A stretch of DNA of 64,000 nt, taken from positions 1 through 64,000 of the forward strand of contig NZ_WBVT01000010.1 of assembly GCF_009193355.1 (NCBI RefSeq). The letters are read 5' to 3'. The stretch comes from Bifidobacterium leontopitheci. Its GTDB lineage: Bacteria; Actinomycetota; Actinomycetes; Actinomycetales; Bifidobacteriaceae. The notes below the pieces were generated by a model that was not told the DNA's origin, did no database searches, and saw nothing but the letters and a program-made list of their open reading frames with translations. A program made the position numbers and the translations under genes. This document shows positions 26,427 through 36,048 of this stretch, piece by piece (the first letter of the stretch is position 1; the number at the start of each line of letters is the position of its first letter).

Positions 26427-26637
26427 TGTTGTAGCCTTTCCTGCTATGTAGTTGGACCCCTATCAAGGAACCTCACTCTAGTGTAATCTTCCTTACAGCG
26501 GTTTGACCAGTAACGCGGCGGGGCGCGGCTTGGAATTGGCTTAAAATTCATTGCCCCGTTTACCATCCATTCACGTTGTTGTCGCTCTGCCGGCATGTCG
26601 CACGGCGCTACGGGCAGGCTGTGAGACAATGGAAGAC

Positions 26638-28011
26638 ATGCCTGAACCGTCTCTCTGGATTTTCGTGGTGTTCCTGCTGCTGGCGCTCGCGGTGCTGGTG
26701 TGGGTCGGATTTCTGCTGTTCGACCGTCTTCAGCCGGTGATCGTCAGGATGTGGAACGGCAGCATGCTGGTGCGTACGTTGTCTGCGCGGCTGGCTTCGA
26801 TGCGTAGGAAATCGCATGACGACGACGATGACGGCGACGATCTTGACGACCGCACGCAGGTGCTGCTGTCCATGCTGCCGCTCGCTTCGATCGTCGTGGG
26901 GGACAACGACGAGGTGCTGCGTGCGAACCCTGCCTCCTACCGGCTTGGCTTGGTGCGCGACGAGGCGATCGTCGATGACCGTGTGCTGCAGGCGGTGCGC
27001 GCGGTCATGGCCGACGGTTCGCGGCGTTCGTTCGACCTGATGACCGATACGCCCGAGCAGTACGCCGGTCTGGGGGAGCCCGGCGCCGGGTTCGGCGTGA
27101 AGTCCGGCAGTCTGGCGGGTGCTGCGGTCCCGCCGTCACGTCCGGATGGGGATGCGGCGCATGGCGGCGAGGACGATGGGCGACGCGACGTCGAGGGTGC
27201 CGGTTCCCGTCCGCTGTCACGCCCGAACTGGCTGAAGGTGACGGTCGGCAGGATCGACCGTCACCTTGTCGTCGTGCTCATCGATGACGTCAGCGAGTCG
27301 ATCCGGTTCGCGCAGATCCGTGATTCCTTTATCTCCAACGTCTCCGAGCAGCTGTTGCAGCCGACGAAGGCGTTGGAGCAGCTGGCCGATTCGCTCGAGC
27401 AGCCCGGCGTGAGCGAGGCGCAGGTCCGTGATGACGCCGGCAAGGTGCGGCACGCCTGCACGAAGCTGAACCGCATGGTCTCCGACCTGCTCATGCTCAT
27501 CAAGGCGCAGGAGCCGGTGACCGCCTCCGCGGCGAACCGTTGCCCGTTGTATGATCAGGTGACTTCCGCCGTCGATGGTCTTGGACCGTTGGCGGACCGT
27601 TGCGGCGTTACCGTGCGTGTCGGCGGCGACGCGGCGGTGATGGTGCACGGCGAGGACGACCAGCTTCGTCTTGCCGTGCGCAAACTGGTCGAGAACGCGA
27701 TCCTGTATTCGCCGCGCGGCGGTGCGGTCGGCGTATCGGTGTCGCGCTCGGCGGATGGGGGACGCGCCATGGTCCGCGTCATCGACCATGGCGTAGGCGT
27801 GTCGAAGAAGGAGCTGCCGCGTATTTTCGAGCGGTTCTACCGTGGAACCAACCAAAGCGAACGCACCGAGGACGGCATCGGCCTGGGTTTGGCCATCGTC
27901 AAGCATGTGGCGCTTGCCCATCATGGTGACGTGACCGTGTGGAGCGCCCCCGGTCAGGGGTGCACGTTCACGTTCAGCCTGCCGTGCGATGACGCGGCCC
28001 CGGTCAGCTGA
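26638..28011 (+). CDS. SenX3-like sensor kinase homologue lacking the phospho-acceptor His
   Basis: The 457-residue product has one N-terminal membrane segment (about 5-27), a PAS-like region (about 70-205), a DHp-like helix pair (about 225-290) and a HATPase domain. The HATPase domain has intact ENAILYSP, DHGVGVSKKELPRIFERFYRG and GIGLGLAIVKHV motifs. Where SenX3/PhoR kinases carry SHELRTP, this protein reads SEQLLQP, so Glu 237 replaces the phosphorylated His. It cannot autophosphorylate there in the usual way. It may be a phosphatase, a pseudokinase or an ATP-binding regulator. It is divergent from phoU, and no response regulator follows. The start could also be 26629. Confidence 0.8.
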   Translation: MPEPSLWIFVVFLLLALAVLVWVGFLLFDRLQPVIVRMWNGSMLVRTLSARLASMRRKSHDDDDDGDDLDDRTQVLLSMLPLASIVVGDNDEVLRANPASYRLGLVRDEAIVDDRVLQAVRAVMADGSRRSFDLMTDTPEQYAGLGEPGAGFGVKSGSLAGAAVPPSRPDGDAAHGGEDDGRRDVEGAGSRPLSRPNWLKVTVGRIDRHLVVVLIDDVSESIRFAQIRDSFISNVSEQLLQPTKALEQLADSLEQPGVSEAQVRDDAGKVRHACTKLNRMVSDLLMLIKAQEPVTASAANRCPLYDQVTSAVDGLGPLADRCGVTVRVGGDAAVMVHGEDDQLRLAVRKLVENAILYSPRGGAVGVSVSRSADGGRAMVRVIDHGVGVSKKELPRIFERFYRGTNQSERTEDGIGLGLAIVKHVALAHHGDVTVWSAPGQGCTFTFSLPCDDAAPVS

Positions 28012-28058
28012 TCAGCTTCCCGCCCCGCTGCCGGGAAGCATGACCGATCATATATCTC

Positions 28059-28101
28059 GCCCCCGCTGTCGGGGGCTGTCAGCGTAGCTGACTGGGGGTG
28101 G
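28059..28101. repeat. Family F unit between convergent genes
   Basis: GCCCCCGCTGTCGGGGGC is followed by TGTCAGCGTAGCTGACTGGGGG: two small hairpins in tandem, as in the other family F copies. It lies 47 bp after the sensor gene stop and may act as its terminator. Confidence 0.65.
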
Positions 28102-28185
28102 TCGTCGTCAGGCCTATCGTGACCACAGACATCCACCCCCAACCATCCGGACTCGCCGCCCGGCATACGCATCAGGCTGCGAATC

Positions 28186-28440
28186 TCACTTGCCGAGACG
28201 GCGGTAGTCCCAACGGTCGAAATGCTCCCAGACGAGCATCATCAGGCCGATGACCACCCCGCAGGCGCACATGATCGTCAGCTTGAGCACATGCATCCCG
28301 CATGCCAGCAGGATGGCGCAGACGATCAGCGCGACGACCCACAGCGTCACGCCGATCAGGAACGTCTTGCGCAGGTCCACGCGCACCGGCTTGGGGGCCG
28401 GCTTGCGCACCTCGGGGTTCAGAATCGCCGCGAATTTCAT
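28186..28440 (-). CDS. DUF2530-like small membrane protein
   Basis: The 84-residue product has a basic N-terminus rich in Pro and Lys, two membrane segments (about 28-48 and 52-70) and the C-terminal WEHFDRWDYRR. This fits the actinobacterial DUF2530 family, whose function is unknown. TACAGT on the minus strand (28448-28453) lies 7 nt before the ATG with no ribosome site, so it is probably leaderless. Confidence 0.7.
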   Translation of the reverse strand: MKFAAILNPEVRKPAPKPVRVDLRKTFLIGVTLWVVALIVCAILLACGMHVLKLTIMCACGVVIGLMMLVWEHFDRWDYRRLGK

Positions 28441-28485
28441 ATCAGTTACTGTACCGCGTGCTCGGACGGAACCGTCTCCGGGCGT

Positions 28486-29628
28486 TCACAGATGCTCCAC
28501 AACGTAGTCGACGCACTGCGTGAACGCCTCCACGTCCGCGGGCTCCACCGACGGGAACACGCCGACGCGCAGCTGGTTGCGCCCCAGCTTGCGGTATCCG
28601 GCGGTGTCGACGATGCCGTTCTCGCGCAGCGCGCCGACGACCTGCTGGGCGCTGACCGCATCGTCCAGGTCGATGGTGACCACCGAGTGCGAGCGCGCGT
28701 CCGAATCGGTGACGAACGGCTTGGCGTAGTCGCTGCGTTCCGCCCAGCCGTACAGGATGGACGCCGACTTGGCGCAGCGGGCCGTCGCCCAGTCCATGCC
28801 GCCGTTCTCGTTGAGCCAACGCACCTGGTTCTCCAGCATGACGAGCGTCGCCACGGACGGCGTGTTGAGCGTCTGATCCTTGCGCGCGTTGGCCAGCGCC
28901 GAGGTCAGCGACAGGAACGGCGGCACCCAGCGGCGCGCCCCCTCAAGCCGCGCGCTGTGCTCCACCGCCTCGGCTCGGGCGATGGCGCGCGGCGACAGCA
29001 CGGCGAGCCACAGGCCGCCGTCGGAGCCGAACGCCTTCTGCGGCGAGAAATAATAGGCGTCGGTCTGCGAGACGTCGACCGGCAGCGCGCCGGCGGCGCT
29101 CGTGCCGTCCACCAGGACGATCGCGTCCTGCTCCTCGCTGCCGGGTATGCGTCGCACCGGAGCCGACACGCCGGTGGAGGTCTCGTTGTGCGCCCACGCA
29201 TAGGCGTCTACGCCTTCGGTGAGTTCGGGGAGACGGTAGGTTCCCGGCTCGCCCTTGAAGAGCACGGGCTCCTCGAGGAACGGCGCGCCTGCGGCCGACG
29301 CGGAGAACTTCGTGCTGAACGACCCATAAGTGCCGAACGCCGCCTTGCGGCTGATCAGCGACGCGCACGCCATGTCCCAGAAGGCGCTGGCGCCGCCGTT
29401 GCCCAGCGCGATCTCATAGCCGTCAGGAAGACGGAAGAACGAGGAGAGGCCTTCGCGGATTGACGCTACAAGCGCCTTGACCGGTGCCTGACGATGCGAT
29501 GTGCCGAGCAGCGTGCGGCCGCCGCGTTCCAGCGCCTCGACCTGCGCGGGGCGGATCTTGCTGGGGCCGGAGCCGAAGCGTCCGTCCTCGGGCAACAGGG
29601 ATTCGGGGATGTTCACGATGTTTGTCAT
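28486..29628 (-). CDS. serC: Phosphoserine aminotransferase
   Basis: It transfers an amino group to 3-phosphohydroxypyruvate in serine synthesis, with pyridoxal phosphate. The 380-residue product is the actinobacterial SerC type: DGRFGSGPSKIRPAQVEAL at the N-terminus, LGTSHRQAPVKALV, and the PLP-Lys region SQTDAYYFSPQKAFGSDGGLW. The start follows GAAGGGC. No other ser genes are adjacent. Confidence 0.94.
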   Translation of the reverse strand: MTNIVNIPESLLPEDGRFGSGPSKIRPAQVEALERGGRTLLGTSHRQAPVKALVASIREGLSSFFRLPDGYEIALGNGGASAFWDMACASLISRKAAFGTYGSFSTKFSASAAGAPFLEEPVLFKGEPGTYRLPELTEGVDAYAWAHNETSTGVSAPVRRIPGSEEQDAIVLVDGTSAAGALPVDVSQTDAYYFSPQKAFGSDGGLWLAVLSPRAIARAEAVEHSARLEGARRWVPPFLSLTSALANARKDQTLNTPSVATLVMLENQVRWLNENGGMDWATARCAKSASILYGWAERSDYAKPFVTDSDARSHSVVTIDLDDAVSAQQVVGALRENGIVDTAGYRKLGRNQLRVGVFPSVEPADVEAFTQCVDYVVEHL

Positions 29629-29836
29629 GCCCTTCAGCCTAGTTCGTGCGGTTGCCGGGTGCGTGGCTTCGCCCGGTTGCTGGACTGCGCGTGTCGGATG
29701 CGCGCGCGGAGGCGAACACCCGGGAAACGGCCGGTTTTTGCCGATGACCTAGCCCTAAGGTAGACTGGTGGATTGTGAGTGTGGTGTATGGTTATACGCC
29801 GCACTGGATTTGTACGCAATCAAAAGGAGTGGATCT

Positions 29837-30847
29837 ATGAAGCATGCGGCCCATAAAGCCAATAAAGGTTCCGCTCAGCGTACCGGATTGGCGGATTTGT
29901 TCCGCTCTTCACGAGGATCCCACAGCGTAGGCGTGGTTCGCGCCGTGCAGGCGGCCAACGGCGATGCCGTGGCGCTTGCCATCGATCCCGCGCTTGCCGC
30001 GCGTCTGAACGAAGTCGCCCCGCTGACGAGGCGCGCCATCCGTCAGACCGCGAAGGCCGCGCAGCGTCGTTCCGCCGTGATGTCCTCCGCGTCCCTTGCG
30101 GCGCTGGTGGGCACCGCCGCCACCGCGCTGGCGTTCTCCGCCAACATGCGGCAGGCCAGCGGCACCGGCGTCATCGCCCAGGACCCCGCGACGACCACCA
30201 CGCAGATGGCCCGTATCCAGGGCTCCACCGTCTCCCGTTCCGAGTCGCGCACCGCGCTGACCGACACGTACGGCACGCAGTCCTCCACGTCCGATTCGAC
30301 CGCCGCGGCGTCATCCGAAAACAATCAGACGGCAACCCAGTCGTCGAACAGCGGCTCGTGGCAGCTCAACGACGAGAACTCGACCATCGACGTCAGCCAG
30401 CTCGCCCGTTCCCTCGCCGACAATCCGAAGGTCGCCGTGCTCGTCGACAAGGACAGCGACCAGCTGCCCGCGAACTTCAACCCGAACCACGCCACCGGCG
30501 ACAGCGGCCTCGCGTACGCGTTCAGCCAGTGCACGTGGTGGGCGTACACCCGTCGTCACCAGCTCGGCCTGCCGGTCGGCTCGTACTTCGGCAACGGCGC
30601 GCAGTGGGCGGATTCCGCCGCCGCCATGGGCTATTGGGTGGACAACACGCCGCGTCACGTCGGCGACATCATGGTCTTCCGCACCGGTCAGGAGGGCGCC
30701 AGCTCCCTGTACGGCCACGTCGCCATCGTGGAGCGCATCAACCCCGACGGCTCCGTGTACGTTTCGGAGTGCGGCGCCGCGCTGAACGGCAAGATCGCCC
30801 ACCGTACGTTCACCAATGTGAGCGACTTCCGCTACATCCACTACTGA
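29837..30847 (+). CDS. Secreted or membrane-anchored CHAP-domain amidase
   Basis: Predicted to cut peptidoglycan peptide cross-links or the amide bond. The 336-residue product has a basic N-terminal 90 residues, one hydrophobic segment (about 90-112) acting as signal or anchor, and a Ser/Thr/Gln-rich linker. A CHAP domain (about 215-336) has catalytic Cys 232 in SQCTWWAYTRR and His 294 in YGHVAIVE. AAAAGGAG precedes the ATG at 29837. It heads a run of three wall hydrolases on the same strand, but the roughly 150-bp gap after it holds a terminator-like hairpin (about 30857-30890). Confidence 0.88.
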   Translation: MKHAAHKANKGSAQRTGLADLFRSSRGSHSVGVVRAVQAANGDAVALAIDPALAARLNEVAPLTRRAIRQTAKAAQRRSAVMSSASLAALVGTAATALAFSANMRQASGTGVIAQDPATTTTQMARIQGSTVSRSESRTALTDTYGTQSSTSDSTAAASSENNQTATQSSNSGSWQLNDENSTIDVSQLARSLADNPKVAVLVDKDSDQLPANFNPNHATGDSGLAYAFSQCTWWAYTRRHQLGLPVGSYFGNGAQWADSAAAMGYWVDNTPRHVGDIMVFRTGQEGASSLYGHVAIVERINPDGSVYVSECGAALNGKIAHRTFTNVSDFRYIHY

Positions 30848-31000
30848 TTCGCCGTTGCCGCCGCACGCCGGGGGAGCCCGGCCTATGCGGCGCGTCGTTC
30901 GTGTGCCTGCGCATCGCTGTTCTGAAGAGGAGGGGGCGCAGGCGTTTTCATGGCATTTTCTCAGGTTCGGCTATGTCGCCTGTGTTACCATTGCTTGTTG

Positions 31001-31798
31001 ATGATGCGTAAGAGTTTTGTTTCGGTGTTGGTGGCTGGTGTGGTGGCTGCCGGTTTGTCGGTGGTGGGGGTTCCTGCCGCGTCGGCTGGTTCCGCTGCGT
31101 CCTCGGGGGTGACGATCACGTCGTCCCGTTCGTTCCCGAAGGTGAACACGGCTCGTCGTGATGTGTTGAAGGAGTCGGTGTCGACCGATGGCGACGGCGC
31201 GTCGTGGGGTGGCGTGGATTCCCTGGATGTGCCGCAGACGAAGTCGCAGGCGGAGCGTGATGCGGAGGCCGCGGCGAAGAAGGCGGAGGAGGAGCGCAAG
31301 GCCGCTGAGGAGGCGGCCCGTCAGGAGGCGGCTCGTCTTGCGGAGGCTCAGGCGGCGTCTCGCTCGTCCAGCAGAACATCACTGACGACCACGGCTCCGG
31401 CCGCGTCGGCCGACACGCCCACGGATGTCGCCGCGTTCGTCAAGAAGGCGCTGTCCGTACAGGGTTCCGCATACCGCGTGTCCGGTTACGTGTGGACCGG
31501 CGACCCGTCCACGTCATCGTTCACCTGCTCCGGCGTCGTCGACTATGCGCTGGGACGTTCCACCAACTCCAGCTGGCCGGAAAGCCTCTACGCCGAAGTC
31601 GGCAGCAACCTCAAGATGGACGTCGCCGACCTGAACTACGGCGATCTCGTGTTCGGCAAGTACGACGGCCGTAGCCCCGGCCACGTCGGCATCTACCTCG
31701 GCAACGGCGTGATGCTGGACTCCGCCCCCGATGGCGGCGTCGCCATCCGCCCGGTCACGTCCGGCGGCTACTTCATGGGCGGCGGTCCGATCATCTGA
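31001..31798 (+). CDS. Secreted NlpC/P60 peptidoglycan hydrolase, first copy
   Basis: The 265-residue product has a signal peptide (to about PAASA, residue 29), a helical Ala/Glu/Arg-rich coiled-coil stretch (about 80-125) and a C-terminal NlpC/P60 domain. The domain has catalytic Cys 176 in TCSGVVDYAL and His 228 in GHVGIYLGNG. Bases 31010-31393 are identical to 32170-32553 in the next gene, so both proteins share their first roughly 130 residues and then diverge completely. I placed the start at 31001 to keep a normal signal peptide. No ribosome site is present; TACCAT 9 nt upstream may be a -10. Confidence 0.82.
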   Translation: MMRKSFVSVLVAGVVAAGLSVVGVPAASAGSAASSGVTITSSRSFPKVNTARRDVLKESVSTDGDGASWGGVDSLDVPQTKSQAERDAEAAAKKAEEERKAAEEAARQEAARLAEAQAASRSSSRTSLTTTAPAASADTPTDVAAFVKKALSVQGSAYRVSGYVWTGDPSTSSFTCSGVVDYALGRSTNSSWPESLYAEVGSNLKMDVADLNYGDLVFGKYDGRSPGHVGIYLGNGVMLDSAPDGGVAIRPVTSGGYFMGGGPII

Positions 31799-31849
31799 CC
31801 GGCGGTTGCCCAATACGTCACCGTTCTGCGCATCTCGGTGTCCATTTAC

Positions 31850-31947
31850 GTCACGATGCTCGCCCGGGCAGCGTGACGTTCTTGTTTCACCCCAATGTTT
31901 GCAACGGTTTCCGTCGGTGCGTCACCGAGCAAGGGCGGCAGCGTGAC
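31850..31947. repeat. Twin-hairpin repeat, arm type A, copy 4 (degraded)
   Basis: The arms are shortened (GATGCTCGCCCGGGCAGC and CGAGCAAGGGCGGCAGC) but keep the GTCAC/GTGAC borders and the 98-bp length. The spacer core is inverted (CACCCCAATGTTTGCAA). An extra hairpin, CACTGTCGCG/CGCGACAGTG, follows at 31949-31980. Confidence 0.7.
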
Positions 31948-32157
31948 GCACTGTCGCGGACGGTGTGACGCGCGACAGTGGGGACGACGCAGGTCGGTGG
32001 GGGAGTGACGCAAGTCGGTGGGGTGTGACGCGCACGATATCAGACGACGGACGCACGGCGGCACGGCTGTGAGATGGTTCACAGACGCGCGTGGCGGTTC
32101 GGCTCGTGGCGGACCGCGGCATACTGCGGTAAGTTCCTTATGGTACGGTGGAATGCG

Positions 32158-32931
32158 ATGATTAGATCAAAGAGTTTTGTTTCGGTGTTGGTGGCTGGTG
32201 TGGTGGCTGCCGGTTTGTCGGTGGTGGGGGTTCCTGCCGCGTCGGCTGGTTCCGCTGCGTCCTCGGGGGTGACGATCACGTCGTCCCGTTCGTTCCCGAA
32301 GGTGAACACGGCTCGTCGTGATGTGTTGAAGGAGTCGGTGTCGACCGATGGCGACGGCGCGTCGTGGGGTGGCGTGGATTCCCTGGATGTGCCGCAGACG
32401 AAGTCGCAGGCGGAGCGTGATGCGGAGGCCGCGGCGAAGAAGGCGGAGGAGGAGCGCAAGGCCGCTGAGGAGGCGGCCCGTCAGGAGGCGGCTCGTCTTG
32501 CGGAGGCTCAGGCGGCGTCTCGCTCGTCCAGCAGAACATCACTGACGACCACGCAGTCGCAGGGCGTTGACCTTCCGGCCGCCGCCAGCGGTTCCGCGGT
32601 CGTCTCGTACGCCGCCGAGTTCCAGGGCGTGCCGTACGTGATCGGCGGCACCACGCCCGCCGGTTTCGACTGCTCCGGATTCACGCAGTTCGTGTACGCG
32701 AAGTTTGGCATCAGCCTGCCGCGCGTCGACAACGACCAGCGTACGTGGGCGCAGTCCCACGGCACCCGGGTCAGCAACCCGCAGCCCGGCGACCTCATGT
32801 GGCTGCCCGGCCATGTGGGCATCTACGTGGGCAACGGCCTGATGATCCACGCGCCGCGTCCCGGCAAGAGCGTGTCCATCGTGCCGGTCTACTCGTCGTC
32901 CTTCGAGTACTACCACATCCTCTCCGACTGA
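32158..32931 (+). CDS. Secreted NlpC/P60 peptidoglycan hydrolase, second copy
   Basis: The 257-residue product has the same signal peptide and coiled-coil region as its neighbour, then a different and more canonical NlpC/P60 domain. Catalytic Cys 172 lies in FDCSGFTQFVY and His 219 in LPGHVGIYVGNG. The shared 384 bp use T- and G-ending codons such as GTT, TCG and GTG more than the C-ending codons of the catalytic halves. The start is set at 32158; an in-frame ATG at 32140 is possible. Confidence 0.85.
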   Translation: MIRSKSFVSVLVAGVVAAGLSVVGVPAASAGSAASSGVTITSSRSFPKVNTARRDVLKESVSTDGDGASWGGVDSLDVPQTKSQAERDAEAAAKKAEEERKAAEEAARQEAARLAEAQAASRSSSRTSLTTTQSQGVDLPAAASGSAVVSYAAEFQGVPYVIGGTTPAGFDCSGFTQFVYAKFGISLPRVDNDQRTWAQSHGTRVSNPQPGDLMWLPGHVGIYVGNGLMIHAPRPGKSVSIVPVYSSSFEYYHILSD

Positions 32932-33241
32932 TAGCCAGTCATTCAGCCGGCCGGTTACCGGTCGGCCCCTGTGCGCGCGACGCACAGCACATACCGTGAA
33001 CAAGACGCGACGCGTCGGCTCCGTAAGGGGTCGGCGCGTTTTCTGTTATGGCCGACGTCGCCTGTGCATGTCCGCAGTCTGGCATGGCGACGCACCGTTT
33101 CGCGCCCGCCCAATGTGACACGGCTTACGCCGCCATACAGAAAAACCCGCATTCGTGACCATGCATTGCCGCCGAACCGGGGTATTCTTGAATGTACGAC
33201 CCGATGCGCCGCTGCATCGGGAACCATGCAAGGAGGTTGCC

Positions 33242-34279
33242 ATGATCAACGAGAAGGCCATTCTGGTGGGGGTTGATGGCTCGCACGCGAGCTACAAGGC
33301 CACATGGTGGGCCGCTAATTTCGCCAAGCACGCAGGACTGACGCTGCAGATCGTATGCGCATATTCGCTGCCCAGCTACGCCGCGGTGTCGTTCGACGCC
33401 ACATATACGGCCATGGGCGACGACAACGCCGCGCACAGCGACGCCCAGGAGATCCTGTCCAAGGCCAAGGCCATCGCCGACGAACAGGGCGTCGAATCGA
33501 CCACGCTGATCGTCACCGGCGACCCGGCGTCGGTGTTCGTCGAACTGAGCCGCAACTACAATCTCATCGTCATCGGCAACCGCGGCAAGGGCGGACTCGC
33601 CGAGCGCCTGCTCGGCACCACCTCGTCGTCGCTGCCGGCCTACGCATACTGCCCGATCGTCGTGGTGCCGTACACCGACGACGACGGCAACCTCATGCAC
33701 CTCAACAACACGATCACCAAGGTGGCGGTCGGCTCGGACGAGTCGAAGTGGGGTCTCAAGGCGCTTGACATCGCCGCCAAGTTCGCCGATATGTGGGGCG
33801 CCGAGCTCGACGTCATCTCCGCAGTGCCGAAGGTGCAGGGCGCCGACGGCGACAAGGCCGTCATGGACTCCTACATGGAGGATCTTGAGGTGCGCATCAA
33901 GCCGATCGAGGAGGCGTACCCCACGCTGAAGATCACGAAGACGGTCGTGCCCGGCAACGCCGTGCAGACGCTCACCAAGGCCAGCTACGACCACGATGTC
34001 GTCGTCGTCGGCTCCCGCGGCCGCGGCGGCTTCACCGGCCTGCTGCTCGGCTCCACCAGCCAGGGCCTGATCCAGCACGCCGTCGGACCGGTCTACGTGG
34101 TGCCGCGCAAGTACGTGGAGGCCGCCGAATCCCGGCTCGACACGGTGCCCGGTTCGCCCGCCGACGTGCAGCCGAAGCCGCTGGAGAAGATCGGCGGCGT
34201 CGAGGAGCTGCCGGTGGCTTCGGCCGCGCCGGACGTCGCCGACCAGATTGACGCGGTCATCGACCCCGAGCACAAGTAG
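33242..34279 (+). CDS. Tandem-domain universal stress protein
   Basis: The 345-residue cytoplasmic product contains two UspA domains (about 1-145 and 155-295). Each ends in the ATP-binding signature (VIGNRGKGGLAERLLGTTS and VVGSRGRGGFTGLLLGSTS). An acidic, Pro-rich tail follows. CAAGGAGG lies upstream of the ATG at 33242, and TATTCT (33183-33188) may be its -10. The ATP-binding type usually contributes to stress survival; no specific partner is visible. Confidence 0.9.
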   Translation: MINEKAILVGVDGSHASYKATWWAANFAKHAGLTLQIVCAYSLPSYAAVSFDATYTAMGDDNAAHSDAQEILSKAKAIADEQGVESTTLIVTGDPASVFVELSRNYNLIVIGNRGKGGLAERLLGTTSSSLPAYAYCPIVVVPYTDDDGNLMHLNNTITKVAVGSDESKWGLKALDIAAKFADMWGAELDVISAVPKVQGADGDKAVMDSYMEDLEVRIKPIEEAYPTLKITKTVVPGNAVQTLTKASYDHDVVVVGSRGRGGFTGLLLGSTSQGLIQHAVGPVYVVPRKYVEAAESRLDTVPGSPADVQPKPLEKIGGVEELPVASAAPDVADQIDAVIDPEHK

Positions 34280-34342
34280 CGCCGGCCGCCGCGCGGTATC
34301 TCCGCGGTTCGCCGCCGCGCCGTGCGCTGTCGCGTCTTTCAT

Positions 34343-34441
34343 GTCACAGCGGGTACCTACCCGCTGTGACGTATGGGCGAAATCCTTGGAATGCAGACGA
34401 AAGCGGGGGTGGTGTCACAGCGGGTAGCTACCCGCTGTGAC
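34343..34441. repeat. Twin-hairpin repeat, arm type B, copy 2
   Basis: Arms 34343-34370 and 34414-34441 are nearly identical GTCACAGCGGGTA...CCGCTGTGAC palindromes. The spacer contains CCTTGGAATGCAGACGAAAG. It lies between convergent genes. Confidence 0.85.
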
Positions 34442-34467
34442 ATCACCCCCGCTTCGTAAGCCGCGAA

Positions 34468-34881
34468 TCAGTGGCGGATCGTCACATCCATGCGCACCGG
34501 CGTCACCTGCTCATAGGTGTGCTTGACGGTGCAGCCCTTGTCGATGTGCCGTGTGACGCGCTCCTTGAGCTTGTCGGCGTCAGCGTCGCTCAGACCGGCG
34601 TCCAGCGCGTCGACGACGACCTGCTCGTTGAAGTTGATGTAGGCGTCGTCGTCGGCGTCATACGTGCCGTCGACCACGATGCGCGCGCCCTTGCCGTCAC
34701 CGAGCGCATGCTCGACGGCGAACTGGCTGGACAGCGCCGCGCAGCCGGCCAGCGCGATCTTCATCAGGTCGCCGGGCGTGAACACGCCACGGCCCTTGCC
34801 GAACTTGATGTGGGCGCCATCCTCGCTGAACGCGTCCCACGAACCATCCTTGTTACGCTCGACCCACAGTCGCTTGCCCAT
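34468..34881 (-). CDS. OsmC/Ohr family protein
   Basis: The 137-residue product has the OsmC fold pattern with the two redox cysteines in the ALAGCAALS helix and near the C-terminus in IDKGCTVKHTYEQ. Members reduce organic hydroperoxides. The start at 34881 follows GGGAG; the longer frame to 35079 has no ribosome site. Confidence 0.85.
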   Translation of the reverse strand: MGKRLWVERNKDGSWDAFSEDGAHIKFGKGRGVFTPGDLMKIALAGCAALSSQFAVEHALGDGKGARIVVDGTYDADDDAYINFNEQVVVDALDAGLSDADADKLKERVTRHIDKGCTVKHTYEQVTPVRMDVTIRH

Positions 34882-35098
34882 ATGCACTCCCTCGATAGTC
34901 GTCGTTGGTCGGTGACCCACCGGTGCCGTTGAGCGCCGTGGAATCCCACTGTCTACAGTAGACCAATTTCGCCGTCGGTACCGCGTCGCGCCGGTCATCG
35001 CGGTCGCCTCGGCCCCGCGACACGCCGGCGGACTGCGCCGCCCGTGCGAAAACCGGCGCATATGGTTCGCCCGGAGCATCGCACGTTACACTGGGTGC

Positions 35099-35971
35099 AT
35101 GGCTTTGACACCCGAAGAACTTGCAGACATCCGCCGCCGCATCCCGGCGCGCCCGAAGACCGACATCCCCATGCCGTACGAGGACCTCGTGCGCAGGATC
35201 ATGACCGAAGGCACGCTGAAATCGGATCGTACCGGCACCGGCACGATTTCGCTGTTCGGCCAGCAGATGCGTTTCGACCTGTCCGAAAGCTTCCCGCTGC
35301 TCACCACGAAGACCGTGTTCTTCAAGGGGCTTGCCTATGAGCTGCTGTGGTTCCTCAAGGGCAGTAGCAACGTGCGTTGGCTGCAGGAGCACAACGTGCA
35401 CATCTGGGACGAGTGGGCCGACGAGAACGGCGACCTCGGCCCGGTCTACGGCGTGCAGTGGCGCAGCTGGCCCGCGCCGACCCCGGATGATCCTAACCGC
35501 ACCATCGATCAGATCGCGAACGTGCTCGACCTGATCCGCAACCATCCCGACTCGCGGCGCATGGTCGTCTCCGCATGGAATCCGGCCGAGGTCGAGCAGA
35601 TGGCGTTGCCTCCCTGCCACGCGCTGTTCCAGTTCTATGTGGCGGACGGGCGTCTGAGCTGCCAGCTGTACCAGCGTTCGTGCGACATGTTCCTCGGCGT
35701 GCCGTTCAACATCGCCTCGTATTCGCTGCTCACGCTGATGATGGCCCAGCAGACAGGATTGCAGCCCGGCGAGTTCGTATGGACCGGCGGCGACTGCCAT
35801 GTCTACGACAACCACGTCGAGCAGGTGCTCGAGCAGCTGGGACGCGAGCCGTACCCGTACCCGCGCATCGAGATCGACAAGGCCGATTCTCTGTTCGATT
35901 ACCGGTATGAGGACTTCCATATTCTGGACTACCGGCATCATCCGACGATCAAGGCGCCGGTGGCGGTGTGA
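35099..35971 (+). CDS. thyA: Thymidylate synthase
   Basis: It methylates dUMP to dTMP using methylene-tetrahydrofolate. The 290-residue product has DRTGTGT for phosphate binding, catalytic Cys 173 in [12 protein letters not shown], and [24 protein letters not shown] (35087-35092) lies 6 nt before the ATG with no ribosome site. folA follows after 77 bp, a common pairing because thyA produces the dihydrofolate that folA recycles. Confidence 0.97.
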   Translation: MALTPEELADIRRRIPARPKTDIPMPYEDLVRRIMTEGTLKSDRTGTGTISLFGQQMRFDLSESFPLLTTKTVFFKGLAYELLWFLKGSSNVRWLQEHNVHIWDEWADENGDLGPVYGVQWRSWPAPTPDDPNRTIDQIANVLDLIRNHPDSRRMVVSAWNPAEVEQMALPPCHALFQFYVADGRLSCQLYQRSCDMFLGVPFNIASYSLLTLMMAQQTGLQPGEFVWTGGDCHVYDNHVEQVLEQLGREPYPYPRIEIDKADSLFDYRYEDFHILDYRHHPTIKAPVAV

Positions 35972-36048
35972 CTTTCGCCCCAAAACGTGCGTGACGGTCG
36001 GAACCGGACGATACACTTGACCGCAGTCCGATTCAAGGAGTGAATGAA

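Noticed and set aside
30950..31000. Upstream start for the first NlpC/P60 gene at 30950
   Set aside because: It would add MAFSQVRLCRLCYHCLL before a normal signal peptide, and the nearest ribosome-like site is about 14 nt away, too far.
31116..32545. Identical short open frames on both strands in the two NlpC/P60 genes
   Set aside because: They repeat only because the 384-bp DNA segment is duplicated. They lack ribosome sites and products.
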